From OPU3-GD-OMZ sp964515235 (GTDB lineage: Bacteria; Pseudomonadota; Gammaproteobacteria; Methylococcales; Methylomonadaceae), in NCBI GenBank assembly GCA_964515235.1, contig CAZEVO010000024.1, positions 1-29,809 on the forward strand: a DNA stretch of 29,809 bases, read 5' to 3'. Made by a program: the position numbers and the translations under genes. Under the pieces are notes generated by a model. That model was not told the origin of the DNA. It did not search any database and saw nothing but the letters and a program-made list of their open reading frames with translations. Shown in pieces: positions 7,871-16,496 of the stretch; positions within the stretch are counted from its first letter, which is position 1; each line of letters starts with the position of its first letter.

Positions 7871-8173
7871 ATGGAATTAACGCCGAGAGAAAAAGATAAA
7901 TTAATGTTATTTACAGCTGCTTTAGTTGCAGAGCGGCGAAAACTTCGGGGGGTTAAATTAAATTATCCCGAATCGATAGCTTATATTAGTTCAGCCATAG
8001 TGGAGGGGGCGCGTGATGGCCAGAGCGTGGCTGAGTTAATGAGTTACGGACGAACCTTATTGTCTCGGGAAGATGTGATGGAAGGGATTGCTGAAATGAT
8101 TCACGATGTACAGGTTGAGGCAACTTTTCCCGACGGCACTAAATTAGTGACCGTTCATAACCCTATTGTTTGA
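7871..8173 (+). CDS. ureA: Urease gamma subunit UreA
   Basis: Small structural subunit of the nickel enzyme that hydrolyses urea to ammonia and carbamate, with carbamate then decaying to bicarbonate. The 100 residues begin with MELTPREKDKLMLFTAALVAERR, quoted here as its first part only being diagnostic (MELTPREKDKL), and contain the conserved LNYPESIAYIS and the C-terminal TFPDGTKLVTVHNPI. Separate gamma, beta and alpha chains are the normal bacterial arrangement. It is preceded by GAAGGTG and lies nine bases before ureB. Confidence 0.96.
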   Translation: MELTPREKDKLMLFTAALVAERRKLRGVKLNYPESIAYISSAIVEGARDGQSVAELMSYGRTLLSREDVMEGIAEMIHDVQVEATFPDGTKLVTVHNPIV

Positions 8174-8182
8174 GAGGTTATT

Positions 8183-8491
8183 ATGATACCAGGCGAATGT
8201 ATTCCCCTTGAGGGGGAAATAGAGTTAAATCAAGGTCGTAGACAGGTTGAAATCTCAGTTGCAAATAGCGGTGATCGCCCGATTCAGGTGGGCTCACATT
8301 ATCATTTTTATGAAGTGAATTCAGCACTGTCTTTCGCTAGAGATCACGCGAAAGGGTTTCGGCTGAATATACCGGCAGGGACTGCAGTGCGTTTTGAGCC
8401 AGGTCAGGCGCGAACAGTCACACTGGTTGAGTATGCTGGGAAAAGAGAGGTGTATGGATTTAATCAACAGATCATGGGGAGGCTGTCATGA
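8183..8491 (+). CDS. ureB: Urease beta subunit UreB
   Basis: Second structural urease subunit, 102 residues. It carries the beta-subunit signatures MIPGE at the start, SVANSGDRPIQVGSHYHFYEVN around residues 26-47 (conserved GDRPIQVGSHYHF core), GFRLNIPAGTAVRFEPG and YGFNQQIMG near the end. The ribosome binding site is GAGAGG. Its TGA overlaps the ureC start by four bases (ATGAG at 8488), so the two are translationally coupled. Confidence 0.96.
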   Translation: MIPGECIPLEGEIELNQGRRQVEISVANSGDRPIQVGSHYHFYEVNSALSFARDHAKGFRLNIPAGTAVRFEPGQARTVTLVEYAGKREVYGFNQQIMGRLS

Positions 8492-10191
8492 GTTTTTTAG
8501 ATCGGAGAGCTTATGCGGAAATGTATGGACCTACCACCGGAGACAAGATCCGGCTAGCAGATACTGAATTGTTTCTTGAGGTTGAAGGTGACCGTACAAT
8601 TTACGGCGATGAAGTTAAATTCGGGGGAGGCAAAGTCATTCGTGATGGAATGGGGCAAAGTCAGTGCCTAGCTGCAGAAGCGGTTGATACCGTAATCACC
8701 AACGCTTTGATTGTTGACCATTGGGGTATTATTAAAGCAGATATTGGGATTAAAGACGGCTTGATTGCCGGCATTGGTAAGGCGGGAAACCCGGATACTC
8801 AGGCAGGCGTTGATATTATTATAGGTCCTGGAACCGAGGCCATTGCTGGTGAAGGGCAAATTGTGACGGCAGGAGGGATAGATGCGCATATTCATTTTAT
8901 TTGTCCGCAACAGATTGAAGAAGCCTTAATGTCTGGTGTGACGACCATGCTGGGAGGGGGGACAGGGCCTGCCACCGGTACCAATGCAACGACGTGTACA
9001 CCGGGGCCTTGGAATATCCAGCGGATGTTACAAGCAGCGGAAGATTTGCCGATGAATTTAGGTTTTTTAGGAAAAGGTAATGCCAGTTTACCTGGTGCCT
9101 TGGCAGAGCAAGTTGAAGCAGGTGCCATAGGAATGAAATTACATGAAGATTGGGGTACGACGCCAGCGGCAATTGATAATTGTCTCAATGTTGCCGAACA
9201 GTACGATGTTCAGGTTGCTATTCATACGGATACCTTGAATGAATCAGGCTTTGTTGAAGATACCTTAGCAGCCATTGGTAACAGGACTATTCATACATAT
9301 CACACCGAGGGTGCCGGAGGCGGTCATGCACCTGATATCATCAAGGCTTGTGGTGTGGCGAATATTTTGCCTTCATCAACGAATCCCACGCGGCCTTTTA
9401 CCGTTAATACAATTGATGAGCATCTTGATATGCTTATGGTCTGCCACCATTTGGATACGAATATTGCAGAAGATGTGGCTTTTGCAGAAAGTCGTATTCG
9501 TCGGGAAACCATTGCAGCTGAAGATATTTTGCATGATTTAGGTGCGTTTTCTATGATTGCTTCCGACTCTCAGGCGATGGGGCGTGTGGGTGAGGTGATT
9601 AGTCGAACCTGGCAAACTGCACACAAAATGAAGGTGCAACGGGGAGCTCTGGCTGAAGATACAGCAGCCAACGATAACAGCAGAATTAAGCGCTATATAG
9701 CCAAATACACCATCAATCCGGCGATAACGCATGGTATTAGTCATCATGTGGGATCTGTTGAGCGAGGTAAACTCGCTGATTTAGTCTTATGGAAGCCGGC
9801 TTTTTTTGGTGTTAAACCTAGTTTAATCATTAAGGCAGGATTTATTTCGGCAGCCCCGATGGGTGACCCGAATGCCTCTATTCCTACGCCTCAGCCGGTC
9901 CATTATCGTTCTATGTTCGGTGCTTTGGGTAAGGCGCGCTCGGCAAGTTGCCTAACTTTTTTATCACAGGCAGGCTTTAATAATGGTGTGGGGGATAGCC
10001 TGGGTTTAGCAAAGCAGTTAGCTATCGTTAAAGGAACCCGTCAGGTAACCAAGGCTGATTTGATTCATAATAACTATCTTCCACAAATCGAAGTGGATCC
10101 ACAAACCTATGAGGTTCGTGCCGATGGTGAATTGCTGATTTGTGAGCCGATGTCTGTTTTGCCATTGGCACAACGGTATTTTCTTTTCTAG
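8488..10191 (+). CDS. ureC: Urease alpha subunit UreC, catalytic
   Basis: Catalytic subunit with the di-nickel centre. All expected ligands fall at the Klebsiella aerogenes numbering: His134 and His136 (IDAHIHF), carbamylated Lys217 (GAIGMKLHEDWG), His246 (AIHTDT), His272 (YHTEG) and Asp360 (IASDSQ). The mobile-flap Cys319 and catalytic His320 lie in MVCHHLD. The length of 567 is normal. The flap reads CHHLDTNIAED, whereas many ureases have Pro in place of this Ala. The enzyme should be active once nickel-loaded. The TAG stop merges with an AGGAGG that serves ureE. Confidence 0.97.
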   Translation: MSFLDRRAYAEMYGPTTGDKIRLADTELFLEVEGDRTIYGDEVKFGGGKVIRDGMGQSQCLAAEAVDTVITNALIVDHWGIIKADIGIKDGLIAGIGKAGNPDTQAGVDIIIGPGTEAIAGEGQIVTAGGIDAHIHFICPQQIEEALMSGVTTMLGGGTGPATGTNATTCTPGPWNIQRMLQAAEDLPMNLGFLGKGNASLPGALAEQVEAGAIGMKLHEDWGTTPAAIDNCLNVAEQYDVQVAIHTDTLNESGFVEDTLAAIGNRTIHTYHTEGAGGGHAPDIIKACGVANILPSSTNPTRPFTVNTIDEHLDMLMVCHHLDTNIAEDVAFAESRIRRETIAAEDILHDLGAFSMIASDSQAMGRVGEVISRTWQTAHKMKVQRGALAEDTAANDNSRIKRYIAKYTINPAITHGISHHVGSVERGKLADLVLWKPAFFGVKPSLIIKAGFISAAPMGDPNASIPTPQPVHYRSMFGALGKARSASCLTFLSQAGFNNGVGDSLGLAKQLAIVKGTRQVTKADLIHNNYLPQIEVDPQTYEVRADGELLICEPMSVLPLAQRYFLF

Positions 10192-10199
10192 GAGGCGAA

Positions 10200-10652
10200 A
10201 TGCTCAGATTTACTGCATTTGATAGAGATAGATCAACGCCAGATAGCACAGTGATCTTGCCGTACGATCAACGCCAAAAGAGCAGGTTGCTTGTTACCTT
10301 GGAAAACAATGAAGAGGCTGGGATCTTTTTGCCACGAGGTACGGTTCTTCGAGGCGGAGACCAGTTGAAAACAGAAGAAGGTTTTGTTGTTTTAGTAGTT
10401 TCAGCACCTGAGCAAATGTCAACTGCGTATTCAAATGAACCGTTATTGCTGATGAAAGCCAGTTATCATTTAGGAAATCGGCATGTTGCTTTACAGTTAG
10501 GGGCGTGTTTTGTGCGTTATCAACATGATCATGTTTTAGATGATATGATCGCGGCTTTTGGTTTAGAAGTGCGGCACGAAATGGTATCTTTTGAGCCGGA
10601 AAAAGGCGCTTATCACAGTCATAAGTCACAGCAGCATACACATGAACACTGA
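10200..10652 (+). CDS. ureE: Urease accessory protein UreE, nickel metallochaperone
   Basis: Delivers nickel to the UreDFG-urease complex. The 150 residues consist of an N-terminal peptide-binding domain (to about 70) and a metal-binding domain with GNRHVALQ, whose His corresponds to the conserved nickel ligand, and DHVLDDMIAAFGLEV. The C-terminus is His-rich (HSHKSQQHTHEH), giving extra nickel-binding capacity. AGGAGG lies directly upstream, overlapping the ureC stop. The 3' end overlaps ureF by 11 bases. Confidence 0.94.
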   Translation: MLRFTAFDRDRSTPDSTVILPYDQRQKSRLLVTLENNEEAGIFLPRGTVLRGGDQLKTEEGFVVLVVSAPEQMSTAYSNEPLLLMKASYHLGNRHVALQLGACFVRYQHDHVLDDMIAAFGLEVRHEMVSFEPEKGAYHSHKSQQHTHEH

Positions 10653-11319
10653 GTCGTTGTTGCCTTTGTTACGTTTGTTTCAGTTAGTAAGTCCATCATT
10701 GCCAGTAGGTGCTTACAGTTATTCTCAAGGACTAGAGTGGGCAGTTGAAGAAGGAATGGTAACGAATGAAGAAACGGCAAGTAGATGGATTGATGAGCTT
10801 CTAAGGCATGCTCTGGTGACAACGGAAGGTCCTGTTTTAATTCGAATGAGTCACAGTTGGTTGGCGGGAGATAGTGAAGCAGTGATCTTTTGGAATCAGT
10901 TCATTTTAGCGACACGGGAAACACGTGAATTGCAGAATGAAGATCAATTTATGGGGCGTGCCTTAGCTAACGTCTTGGAGGGGCTTGGTCTTAACTGGCC
11001 TTTTCAAAATGTCCCTGTGCAATTAGCGTTTGTAACACCCTACAGTTTAGCGGCGTTTAATTGGGGTATTAGCGCTGATAAAATGATAACCGGTTATTTT
11101 TGGGGTTGGCTGGAAAATCAGGTATTGGCAGCAATGAAATTAATTCCGTTAGGTCAACAAGCAGGGCAACGCATTTTATTTAACTTAAGTCAGTCGATAC
11201 CGGGTTATGTCGAGGCTACATTTGCGATCGATGATAATGCCATTGGGGGGGCGATGCCATTGTGGGCGATTGCCAGTAGTCGTCATGAAACCCAGTATTC
11301 CAGACTATTTCGTTCGTGA
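10642..11319 (+). CDS. ureF: Urease accessory protein UreF
   Basis: All-helical accessory protein that, with UreD, gates GTP-dependent nickel transfer by UreG. I chose ATG 10642 because it gives 225 residues, the normal length, with the conserved start LLRLFQLVSPSLPVGAYSYS. An upstream in-frame TTG at 10591 would add 17 unconserved residues inside ureE. No clear ribosome binding site precedes 10642, so translation probably depends on coupling to ureE, which it overlaps by 11 bases. The conserved segment YSQGLEWAVEEGMV is present. Confidence 0.93.
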   Translation: MNTESLLPLLRLFQLVSPSLPVGAYSYSQGLEWAVEEGMVTNEETASRWIDELLRHALVTTEGPVLIRMSHSWLAGDSEAVIFWNQFILATRETRELQNEDQFMGRALANVLEGLGLNWPFQNVPVQLAFVTPYSLAAFNWGISADKMITGYFWGWLENQVLAAMKLIPLGQQAGQRILFNLSQSIPGYVEATFAIDDNAIGGAMPLWAIASSRHETQYSRLFRS

Positions 11320-11328
11320 GGTATATAT

Positions 11329-11964
11329 ATGAGTAATAAAAATGAAGTATTAAGAGTCGGTGTCGGCGGGCCTGTGGGTTCAGGAAAAACGGCATTATTG
11401 GATGTTTTATGTAAAACTTTGCGTGAGCGTTTTAAGATGGCGGTCGTAACAAATGATATTTATACTCAAGAAGATGCTCAATTTCTATGTCGTAGTCAGG
11501 CGCTTCCTGAGGACCGGATTGTAGGGGTCGAAACGGGCGGGTGTCCACATACAGCGATTCGGGAAGATGCTTCAATGAATTTATTGGCAGTTGATAACTT
11601 GTTAACAGAATTTTCTGATTTGGATTTTATTTTAATTGAAAGTGGCGGTGATAACTTGAGTGCATCATTTAGTCCAGAGTTAGCAGATTTAACCATTTAT
11701 GTGATTGATGTCTCAGCAGGCGAGAAAATTCCGCGTAAAGGAGGGCCCGGGATTACCAAATCCGATTTGTTAGTTATTAATAAAACCGATTTAGCACCTT
11801 ATGTGGGTGCTTCATTAGACGTGATGGAAACTGATTCTAAGCGAATGCGTGGCACTAAGCCGTTTGTCTTTACTAACTTAAAGTCAGGAGACGGGGTTGA
11901 TTCGGTGATTGATTTTATTGTAGAGAAAGGAATGTTAACAGGTTCTGAAAGGGGTGTTGACTAG
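11329..11964 (+). CDS. ureG: Urease accessory GTPase UreG
   Basis: SIMIBI-class GTPase that carries nickel in a dimer and drives its insertion into urease. In 211 residues it shows the P-loop GGPVGSGKT (13-21), the nickel-binding Cys72-Pro-His74 motif (GGCPHTAIRED), the switch ESGGDNLSASFSPELAD and the guanine motif NKTD (151-154). It is the last gene of the ureDABCEFG order and lies ten bases after ureF. No clear terminator follows before the next gene. Confidence 0.97.
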   Translation: MSNKNEVLRVGVGGPVGSGKTALLDVLCKTLRERFKMAVVTNDIYTQEDAQFLCRSQALPEDRIVGVETGGCPHTAIREDASMNLLAVDNLLTEFSDLDFILIESGGDNLSASFSPELADLTIYVIDVSAGEKIPRKGGPGITKSDLLVINKTDLAPYVGASLDVMETDSKRMRGTKPFVFTNLKSGDGVDSVIDFIVEKGMLTGSERGVD

Positions 11965-12134
11965 AAAATTTAAACAATGATGGGGGGTTTATTATAAGGC
12001 GTATAAATAAATGAAGTGTAAGATTGTTTATCAAGTGCTTAAAAAATCATCCAAGAGGGTGTATGCTTGTAGTCGTAGAAGTGACATAGGTACTTTTACC
12101 AAAAAATAATGAAAAAAATAATGGGAGGGTAGGA

Positions 12135-12439
12135 ATGAAATTATCAACACGTGTGTTAACTGTTTTGGGGTTATTTATGGCCGCATCGTTGTTTCAAACG
12201 GCAACAGCGTCAGATTGCGCTTTTCCTGATGGAAATTGCCCAGAAACACATGCAGCAGCGGCAGCAGCGGCAGAAGCTGCTGCACCAGTCGCCGAAGAAG
12301 CAGCACCTGTTGCCGAAGAAGCAGCANNNNNNNNNNNNNNNNNNNNNNNNNNNNNNNNNNNNNNNNNNNNNNNNNNNNNNNNNNNNNNNNNNNNNNNNNN
12401 NNNNNNNNNNNNNNNNNNNNNNNNNNAGCAGCAGAATAG
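12135..12439 (+). CDS. Small exported Ala/Glu-rich repeat protein, interrupted by an assembly gap
   Basis: Function unknown. The ATG follows GGGAGGG. The product begins with a signal peptide ending at TATAS, then a short Cys-containing stretch (DCAFPDGNCPETH) and an Ala-rich tail with repeats of APVAEEA. A 21-base unit occurs twice (12282-12302, 12303-12323) immediately before a 100-N gap, so the copy number is unknown. After the gap the repeat code resumes as GCA GCA GAA TAG, giving a natural end at 12437-12439 in the Ala frame. The 100-N spacer shifts the formal frame, so the gap's real length should be one base more than a multiple of three relative to 100. Similar Ala-rich exported peptides are found in many Gammaproteobacteria without a known role. 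Confidence 0.65.
12282..12323 (+). repeat. 21-base tandem coding repeat running into the gap
   Basis: Two adjacent 21-base units, each coding for APVAEEA and differing at two bases. A further GCA follows before the run of N begins at 12327, and Ala codons resume after it at 12428. The assembly gap very probably exists because the array could not be resolved. Confidence 0.8.
12327..12426. other. Scaffolding gap of 100 N
   Basis: Exactly 100 N, the conventional length for a gap of unknown size. It lies within a repeat-coding gene, so frame and length of that gene cannot be trusted. Confidence 0.97.
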
Positions 12440-12516
12440 TTGCGTGGTAAAACAATAGCAAATAAAAAAAATTTAGTTTTTGCTGAATTTTTATCATTGG
12501 TTAAGCCAATATTAAT

Positions 12517-12547
12517 GAGTCGAGCAGGGATGCCGGCTCTTTTTTTT
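12517..12547 (+). terminator. Rho-independent terminator after the Ala-rich gene
   Basis: GAGTCG (12517-12522) pairs with CGGCTC (12534-12539) through one T-G wobble. An inner GCA/TGC extends the stem around a GGGA loop, with one bulged A, and a run of eight T follows. It insulates the small gene from the downstream perM-like gene. Confidence 0.88.
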
Positions 12548-12620
12548 GTCTGACTGTAAATTGTTTTTAGTTTTATGGATAATGAGAGAGCATATAATCC
12601 GATGTTGAAGGTGGCGATTG

Positions 12621-13688
12621 ATGACTGATTCACAGAAATGGATGCTATTAGCAGTCATCGGTATTTCCTTGGGGCTCCTTTATTTTCTAACACCTGTTTT
12701 AATGCCTTTTATTGTTGCGGCATTTTTGGCTTATCTGGGTGACCCGGTTGTTGACCAGTTAGAAGCACTAGGAATGCGAAGAACCTTGGGCGTTGTTCTT
12801 GTCTTTACTTTAATGGCGCTGGTTTTAGGGGGGATATTATTCTTTCTTATTCCATTACTAGAGGGTCAAATAGCGCATTTTTTGGCAAAACTTCCGCATT
12901 ACATACAGCGTGTTAATTCACTATTAATCCCTTGGTTGGACAGGCAATTTGGACTGGCAATAGAATCTATGGATTTGAGCGAGATTCATACGGTTTTGGA
13001 GCACCACTGGCAAGAGGCCGGCGGAATGATGAGGACAATTGCCGGTTCAGTTTCAAAGTCAGGAGTAGTTATTTTTCAGTGGCTTATGAATCTAGTATTA
13101 GTGCCAGTGGTCACTTTTTATTTGCTACGAGACTGGGATCTATTGGTTGCTAAAGTTCAAGGGTTGGTTCCTCGACAATCAGCATCGTATATCCAGCAAT
13201 TAACGCTGGAAATAGATACTGTTTTAGCGGCTTTTATGCGAGGGCAATTTTATGTCATGTTGGCACTAGGCATTATTTATAGCGCAGGATTGACGCTAGT
13301 AGGGCTGGATTTGGCAGTACTCATTGGAATGACTGCAGGGTTGGTGAGTTTTGTCCCTTACTTAGGTTCCATTGTGGGCATCGTTATTGCCTGTATTGCA
13401 GTGCTTGTGCAATTTCAAGATGTGGCACAGCTAGTGCCGGTTCTTCTTGTTTTTGGCGTTGGTCAGGTGATAGAGGGAATGTTATTAACGCCTTGGCTAG
13501 TTGGAGATAAGATTGGTTTGCATCCAGTAACGGTTATTTTTGCAGTCTTGGTCGGTGGTCAACTCTTTGGTTTTATAGGCGTTTTGATAGCGTTACCGGT
13601 TGCCTCGGTGATTCGGGTGTTGTTAGATCATGTTCATGATAAATATACTGACAGTGAGTTTTATGAGTCAAAAAGAGATCTGGAATAA
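12621..13688 (+). CDS. AI-2E/PerM-family inner-membrane transporter
   Basis: Polytopic inner-membrane protein of the AI-2E exporter superfamily (PerM/YfgO-like). The 355 residues have about seven or eight membrane segments: a pair near 10-60, a periplasmic domain (about 90-150), then LVLVPVVTFYLLRDWD, the conserved helical core FVPYLGSIVGIVIACIAVL and the C-terminal LVGGQLFGFIGVLIALPVASV. Family substrates range from autoinducer-2 to Na+/H+ antiport, so the cargo is unassigned. ATG 12621 is preferred over an in-frame TTG at 12618. Convergence with purM and a DUF2066 gene beyond it matches the gammaproteobacterial purM-DUF2066-perM neighbourhood. Confidence 0.88.
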   Translation: MTDSQKWMLLAVIGISLGLLYFLTPVLMPFIVAAFLAYLGDPVVDQLEALGMRRTLGVVLVFTLMALVLGGILFFLIPLLEGQIAHFLAKLPHYIQRVNSLLIPWLDRQFGLAIESMDLSEIHTVLEHHWQEAGGMMRTIAGSVSKSGVVIFQWLMNLVLVPVVTFYLLRDWDLLVAKVQGLVPRQSASYIQQLTLEIDTVLAAFMRGQFYVMLALGIIYSAGLTLVGLDLAVLIGMTAGLVSFVPYLGSIVGIVIACIAVLVQFQDVAQLVPVLLVFGVGQVIEGMLLTPWLVGDKIGLHPVTVIFAVLVGGQLFGFIGVLIALPVASVIRVLLDHVHDKYTDSEFYESKRDLE

Positions 13689-13732
13689 CATGTTACTGGA
13701 ACTTTTTGACTCGGCGTCTTGAAGCTATTAAA

Positions 13733-14791
13733 TTAAAACTCTAGTTCAGTTTTATAGTTGACCTGTTGGTTTCCGGAAAGTGGGCTAATTTGACCAATTG
13801 GTACGACTGTTTCGCCAGCATTTTCGAGGTATCTTATGGCTGCGTTTTGCACTTCTGGTGCGACACAAATGATCATTCCAATACCGCAGTTAAATGTTTT
13901 TAGCATCTCTTCATCGGTGATTTGACCCTGAGATTGTAGCCAGTCGAAAATAGCAGGCCATTCCCAAGCAGATAAATCAATGTCAGCTTGAAGGTTGTCG
14001 GGTAAGACCCGAGGCAGGTTTTCAGTGATTCCGCCACCGGTAATATGTGCTAAGGCATGAACAGGTACGTGTTCAAATAACTGTAGTAACGATTTTACGT
14101 AAATTCGTGTGGGGGCCAAGAGGTGTTTAGCCAGAGGTTTTTCTTCTAAGAGATTGCTGAGTGGTATGTCAGCGCGTTCGATTATTTTTCGAATAAGCGA
14201 ATAACCATTTGAATGCGGTCCGGATGATGCGAGTCCCAGTAAAATATCGCCTGCTTTTACCTGACTACCATCAATAATATTTGATTTTTCAACAATACCA
14301 ACGCAAAAACCTGCTAAATCATAGTCATCACCTTGGTACATACCGGGCATTTCAGCCGTTTCACCTCCCACTAAGGCCGCTCCAGCAAGTTCACAACCCT
14401 GACCAATACCAGAAATAACGTCCGTTGCTGTTTCGATATTGAGTTTTCCGGTTGCAAAATAATCGAGAAAAAATAACGGTTCTGCACCTTGAACAATAAT
14501 GTCGTTAACACACATAGCAACAAGATCGATACCAATGGTGTCATGTTGGTTGAGATCATTTGCTAATTTTAGTTTAGTGCCGACGCCATCAGTACCTGAA
14601 ACGAGGATAGGGTTGGTGAAGCGATCGAGTGGTAACTCAAACATAGAGCCGAAACCACCTAAACCTTGCATAACACCTAGGGTTTGGGTTCTTTTAGCGA
14701 TAGGTTTTATATTCTCAATCAGTTTATTACCGGCGTCTATATCGACGCCGGCTTGCTTATAGCTCAAACTATTTTGAAATTGTTGACTCAA
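13733..14791 (-). CDS. purM: Phosphoribosylformylglycinamidine cyclo-ligase (AIR synthetase) PurM
   Basis: Catalyses ATP-dependent ring closure of FGAM to AIR, the fifth step of purine synthesis, in the cytoplasm. The family signatures are present: SLSYKQAGVDIDAGN at the start, LVSGTDGVGTKLKLA, the DYFATGKL segment, VGGETAEMPGMY and HITGGGITENLPR. I chose the TTG at 14791 because it begins SQQFQNSLSYKQAGV, the usual N-terminus, has GGGG eight bases upstream and gives 352 residues. The longer frame to 14845 would add 18 unconserved residues. It converges with the perM-like gene and diverges from DUF2066, with only about 80 bases for both promoters. Confidence 0.95.
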   Translation of the reverse strand: MSQQFQNSLSYKQAGVDIDAGNKLIENIKPIAKRTQTLGVMQGLGGFGSMFELPLDRFTNPILVSGTDGVGTKLKLANDLNQHDTIGIDLVAMCVNDIIVQGAEPLFFLDYFATGKLNIETATDVISGIGQGCELAGAALVGGETAEMPGMYQGDDYDLAGFCVGIVEKSNIIDGSQVKAGDILLGLASSGPHSNGYSLIRKIIERADIPLSNLLEEKPLAKHLLAPTRIYVKSLLQLFEHVPVHALAHITGGGITENLPRVLPDNLQADIDLSAWEWPAIFDWLQSQGQITDEEMLKTFNCGIGMIICVAPEVQNAAIRYLENAGETVVPIGQISPLSGNQQVNYKTELEF

Positions 14792-14870
14792 AATGATGCC
14801 CCTTTTGAATAAAACGGTAAAATGATGAATATTGTACAAGACCAATGGTAAATTGTGTGAGGGATATGCG

Positions 14871-15917
14871 GTGTTAGTGAGGATAGTTCTGCTGGTTTTT
14901 TTAGCTGTTTGGTCGATGAGTATTGCCGCTCAGGAAAATCACTTGTTTGAGGCAGAGATTACTTTAACGGGGCAGTCACCTAAAATCAGAAAGCAGGCTA
15001 TTCAGCAGGGACTATCTGATGTTTTGCAGCGGGTAATGGTGGCCGAGCCTTCGGAGATAGAGCAGGATTTAACTGTTCAGGGAATATTAGCTGAGGCTTC
15101 ACAGTATGTAGAGACTTTTCATACGGCTCTACAATCGGTAAGTGGTCAACAAGTCTTGCGTGTGTCATTTAAGAAAGCAGCGTTGTTAGAGCGGCTCCGT
15201 ACCGGTGAGTTGAGTTTTTGGGTTTCGTCAAGACCGAAAATATTACTATGGTTGGTTGTTGAAAAAGAGCAGAAAAGAGGTTTTTTTAATCCACAGAATC
15301 ATAGTGCAATGCGAGAAACACTGTTATTTCAGAGTAGCCGCTTAGGTTTCCAGCCGTTGTTTCCTTTATTCGATTTAGATGACTATGTATTATTGTCTGT
15401 AAATGATGTGGTTTTTAATGATAGTGAGAAACTAAGGCAGGTTTCAATGCGTTATCATGTCGACGTAATTTTATCGGGGACTGTCAAACAAAAGGGAGGC
15501 TGCTGGCAAGGGAACTGGTCGTTATTATTTGGTGATAAGGTGCTTAATTGGGAACGCTCATGTGTACCGTTTCCTGCATTGATTCAATCAGCGTTACGTA
15601 GTGTGTATCGGGAGTTAGCACCTCAATTCGCAATTAAGCCTGATAATAAAAAAGTTGAAGATTCTTTCTTAGTAAAGATTTCAGGAATCAATGACTTGAA
15701 AAAATTGCACCAATTGACCGACTACTTCAAGTCCATTGATTTAATTCGGTCTTTTTACGGCTATAAAATAGAAGGTGGCAATAACTTTTATAAGATAGAA
15801 TTTAATGGAGATTGGAAATCTTTGGTAAATAAAATTCTACTTGATAAAGTACTTCAAACCACACAAGATATTTCAATTATGCCTGAATTGGCTGAATTTC
15901 AATTTCGGCAGGAGTAA
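14871..15917 (+). CDS. DUF2066-family exported protein
   Basis: Function unknown. The GTG at 14871 is preferred because GAGGG lies seven bases upstream and it leads straight into the signal peptide (VRIVLLVFLAVWSMSIAA). A TTG at 14832 would put about 13 extra residues before it. The mature part has the DUF2066 pattern: an early LTGQSPKIRKQAIQQGLSDVLQRVM segment of which RKQAIQQGLSDVLQRV is the core, a VDVILSGTVKQ strand, and a C-terminal region with GINDLKKLHQLTDYF. The usual genomic partner of DUF2066 is purM, as here. A periplasmic location is inferred. The gene ends 36 bases before the next coding start. Confidence 0.82.
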   Translation: MLVRIVLLVFLAVWSMSIAAQENHLFEAEITLTGQSPKIRKQAIQQGLSDVLQRVMVAEPSEIEQDLTVQGILAEASQYVETFHTALQSVSGQQVLRVSFKKAALLERLRTGELSFWVSSRPKILLWLVVEKEQKRGFFNPQNHSAMRETLLFQSSRLGFQPLFPLFDLDDYVLLSVNDVVFNDSEKLRQVSMRYHVDVILSGTVKQKGGCWQGNWSLLFGDKVLNWERSCVPFPALIQSALRSVYRELAPQFAIKPDNKKVEDSFLVKISGINDLKKLHQLTDYFKSIDLIRSFYGYKIEGGNNFYKIEFNGDWKSLVNKILLDKVLQTTQDISIMPELAEFQFRQE

Positions 15918-15953
15918 TTTAATAATAAATGAATGATGAAAAGGAGGATAGAT

Positions 15954-16382
15954 ATGAAAATAATAATGAGATTTATGCTGGTTGTAACGGCAATGTATAC
16001 AAATTCTGTGATGGCGCAAGGCGACACGACACAGGTTCCTTGTGTTAAACCGCGGTTTTCAAAAATGTTACCGGCAGATAAAAGTGAAATTGAGGCGGGA
16101 GCTGAATTTAGTTTTGTAGCATCTAGAGTGATGAACCCTTTTACTTTGTCGATTAAATTAAAAGATACTGAAGTGAATGATTTTCAAGTCAGGAATAAAA
16201 ACACTTTTTATAAGGTGTCTGGGGTATTTCCGGAATCGGTCAAAGGGCAATGGGCTAGAGTTCATATCCGTGCTGAAGCAAAAGAAGGTGGAAAAGGATG
16301 TTACAAGAGAGGCGGATGGTTATTAAAAATTAAAGGAAACGACGTCCCTACAGTATCGGAAACAGCAGCAGAGTCATCGTAA
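15954..16382 (+). CDS. Small secreted protein of unknown function, paralog A
   Basis: Unrecognised family. ATG 15954 has a textbook AAGGAGG six bases upstream, so it is preferred over upstream in-frame starts. The 142 residues start with a signal peptide (cut near VMAQ-GD). The mature part has PCVKPRFSKMLPAD, a FSFVASRV strand, VSGVFPESVKGQWARVHIRA, and GCYKRGGWLLKI. Two Cys frame the domain and could form a disulfide. The layout is that of a single beta-sandwich of Ig or fibronectin type. It shares these landmarks with the next gene (see 16497), so the two are tandem duplicates. Extracytoplasmic binding is plausible but not shown. Confidence 0.75.
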   Translation: MKIIMRFMLVVTAMYTNSVMAQGDTTQVPCVKPRFSKMLPADKSEIEAGAEFSFVASRVMNPFTLSIKLKDTEVNDFQVRNKNTFYKVSGVFPESVKGQWARVHIRAEAKEGGKGCYKRGGWLLKIKGNDVPTVSETAAESS

Positions 16383-16496
16383 CGTCTTAAAAAAGTGTAA
16401 AGAAGTAAAGTTTTTAAGGAGTCTGAATAGCAAAGGAGCGTGAGTCGATTAATTTAATATGACAGTATGATAATTGAGAGCAGTCTTGGAGGGTAT

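Noticed and set aside
8668..9747. Several open frames on both strands inside ureC
   Set aside because: Out-of-frame shadows of a fully intact catalytic subunit, with no family features or ribosome sites.
10591..10641. TTG start for UreF 17 codons upstream
   Set aside because: It lies inside ureE, has no good ribosome site and adds residues not found in UreF. ATG 10642 gives the normal N-terminus.
12440..12458. Extension of the Ala-rich protein to a tail QQNSCVVKQ
   Set aside because: This frame depends on the arbitrary 100-N spacer. The Ala-codon frame ends at TAG 12437-12439.
14792..14845. Longer N-terminus for PurM up to 14845
   Set aside because: The 18 extra residues are unconserved and overlap the divergent gene's leader. 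The TTG at 14791 has a ribosome site and gives the normal length.
16385..16419. AT-rich inverted repeat CTTAAAAA...TTTTTAAG between the two secreted paralogs
   Set aside because: The stem is nearly all A-T pairs with a long loop and no T-run beyond it, so it is neither a credible terminator nor a distinctive repeat.
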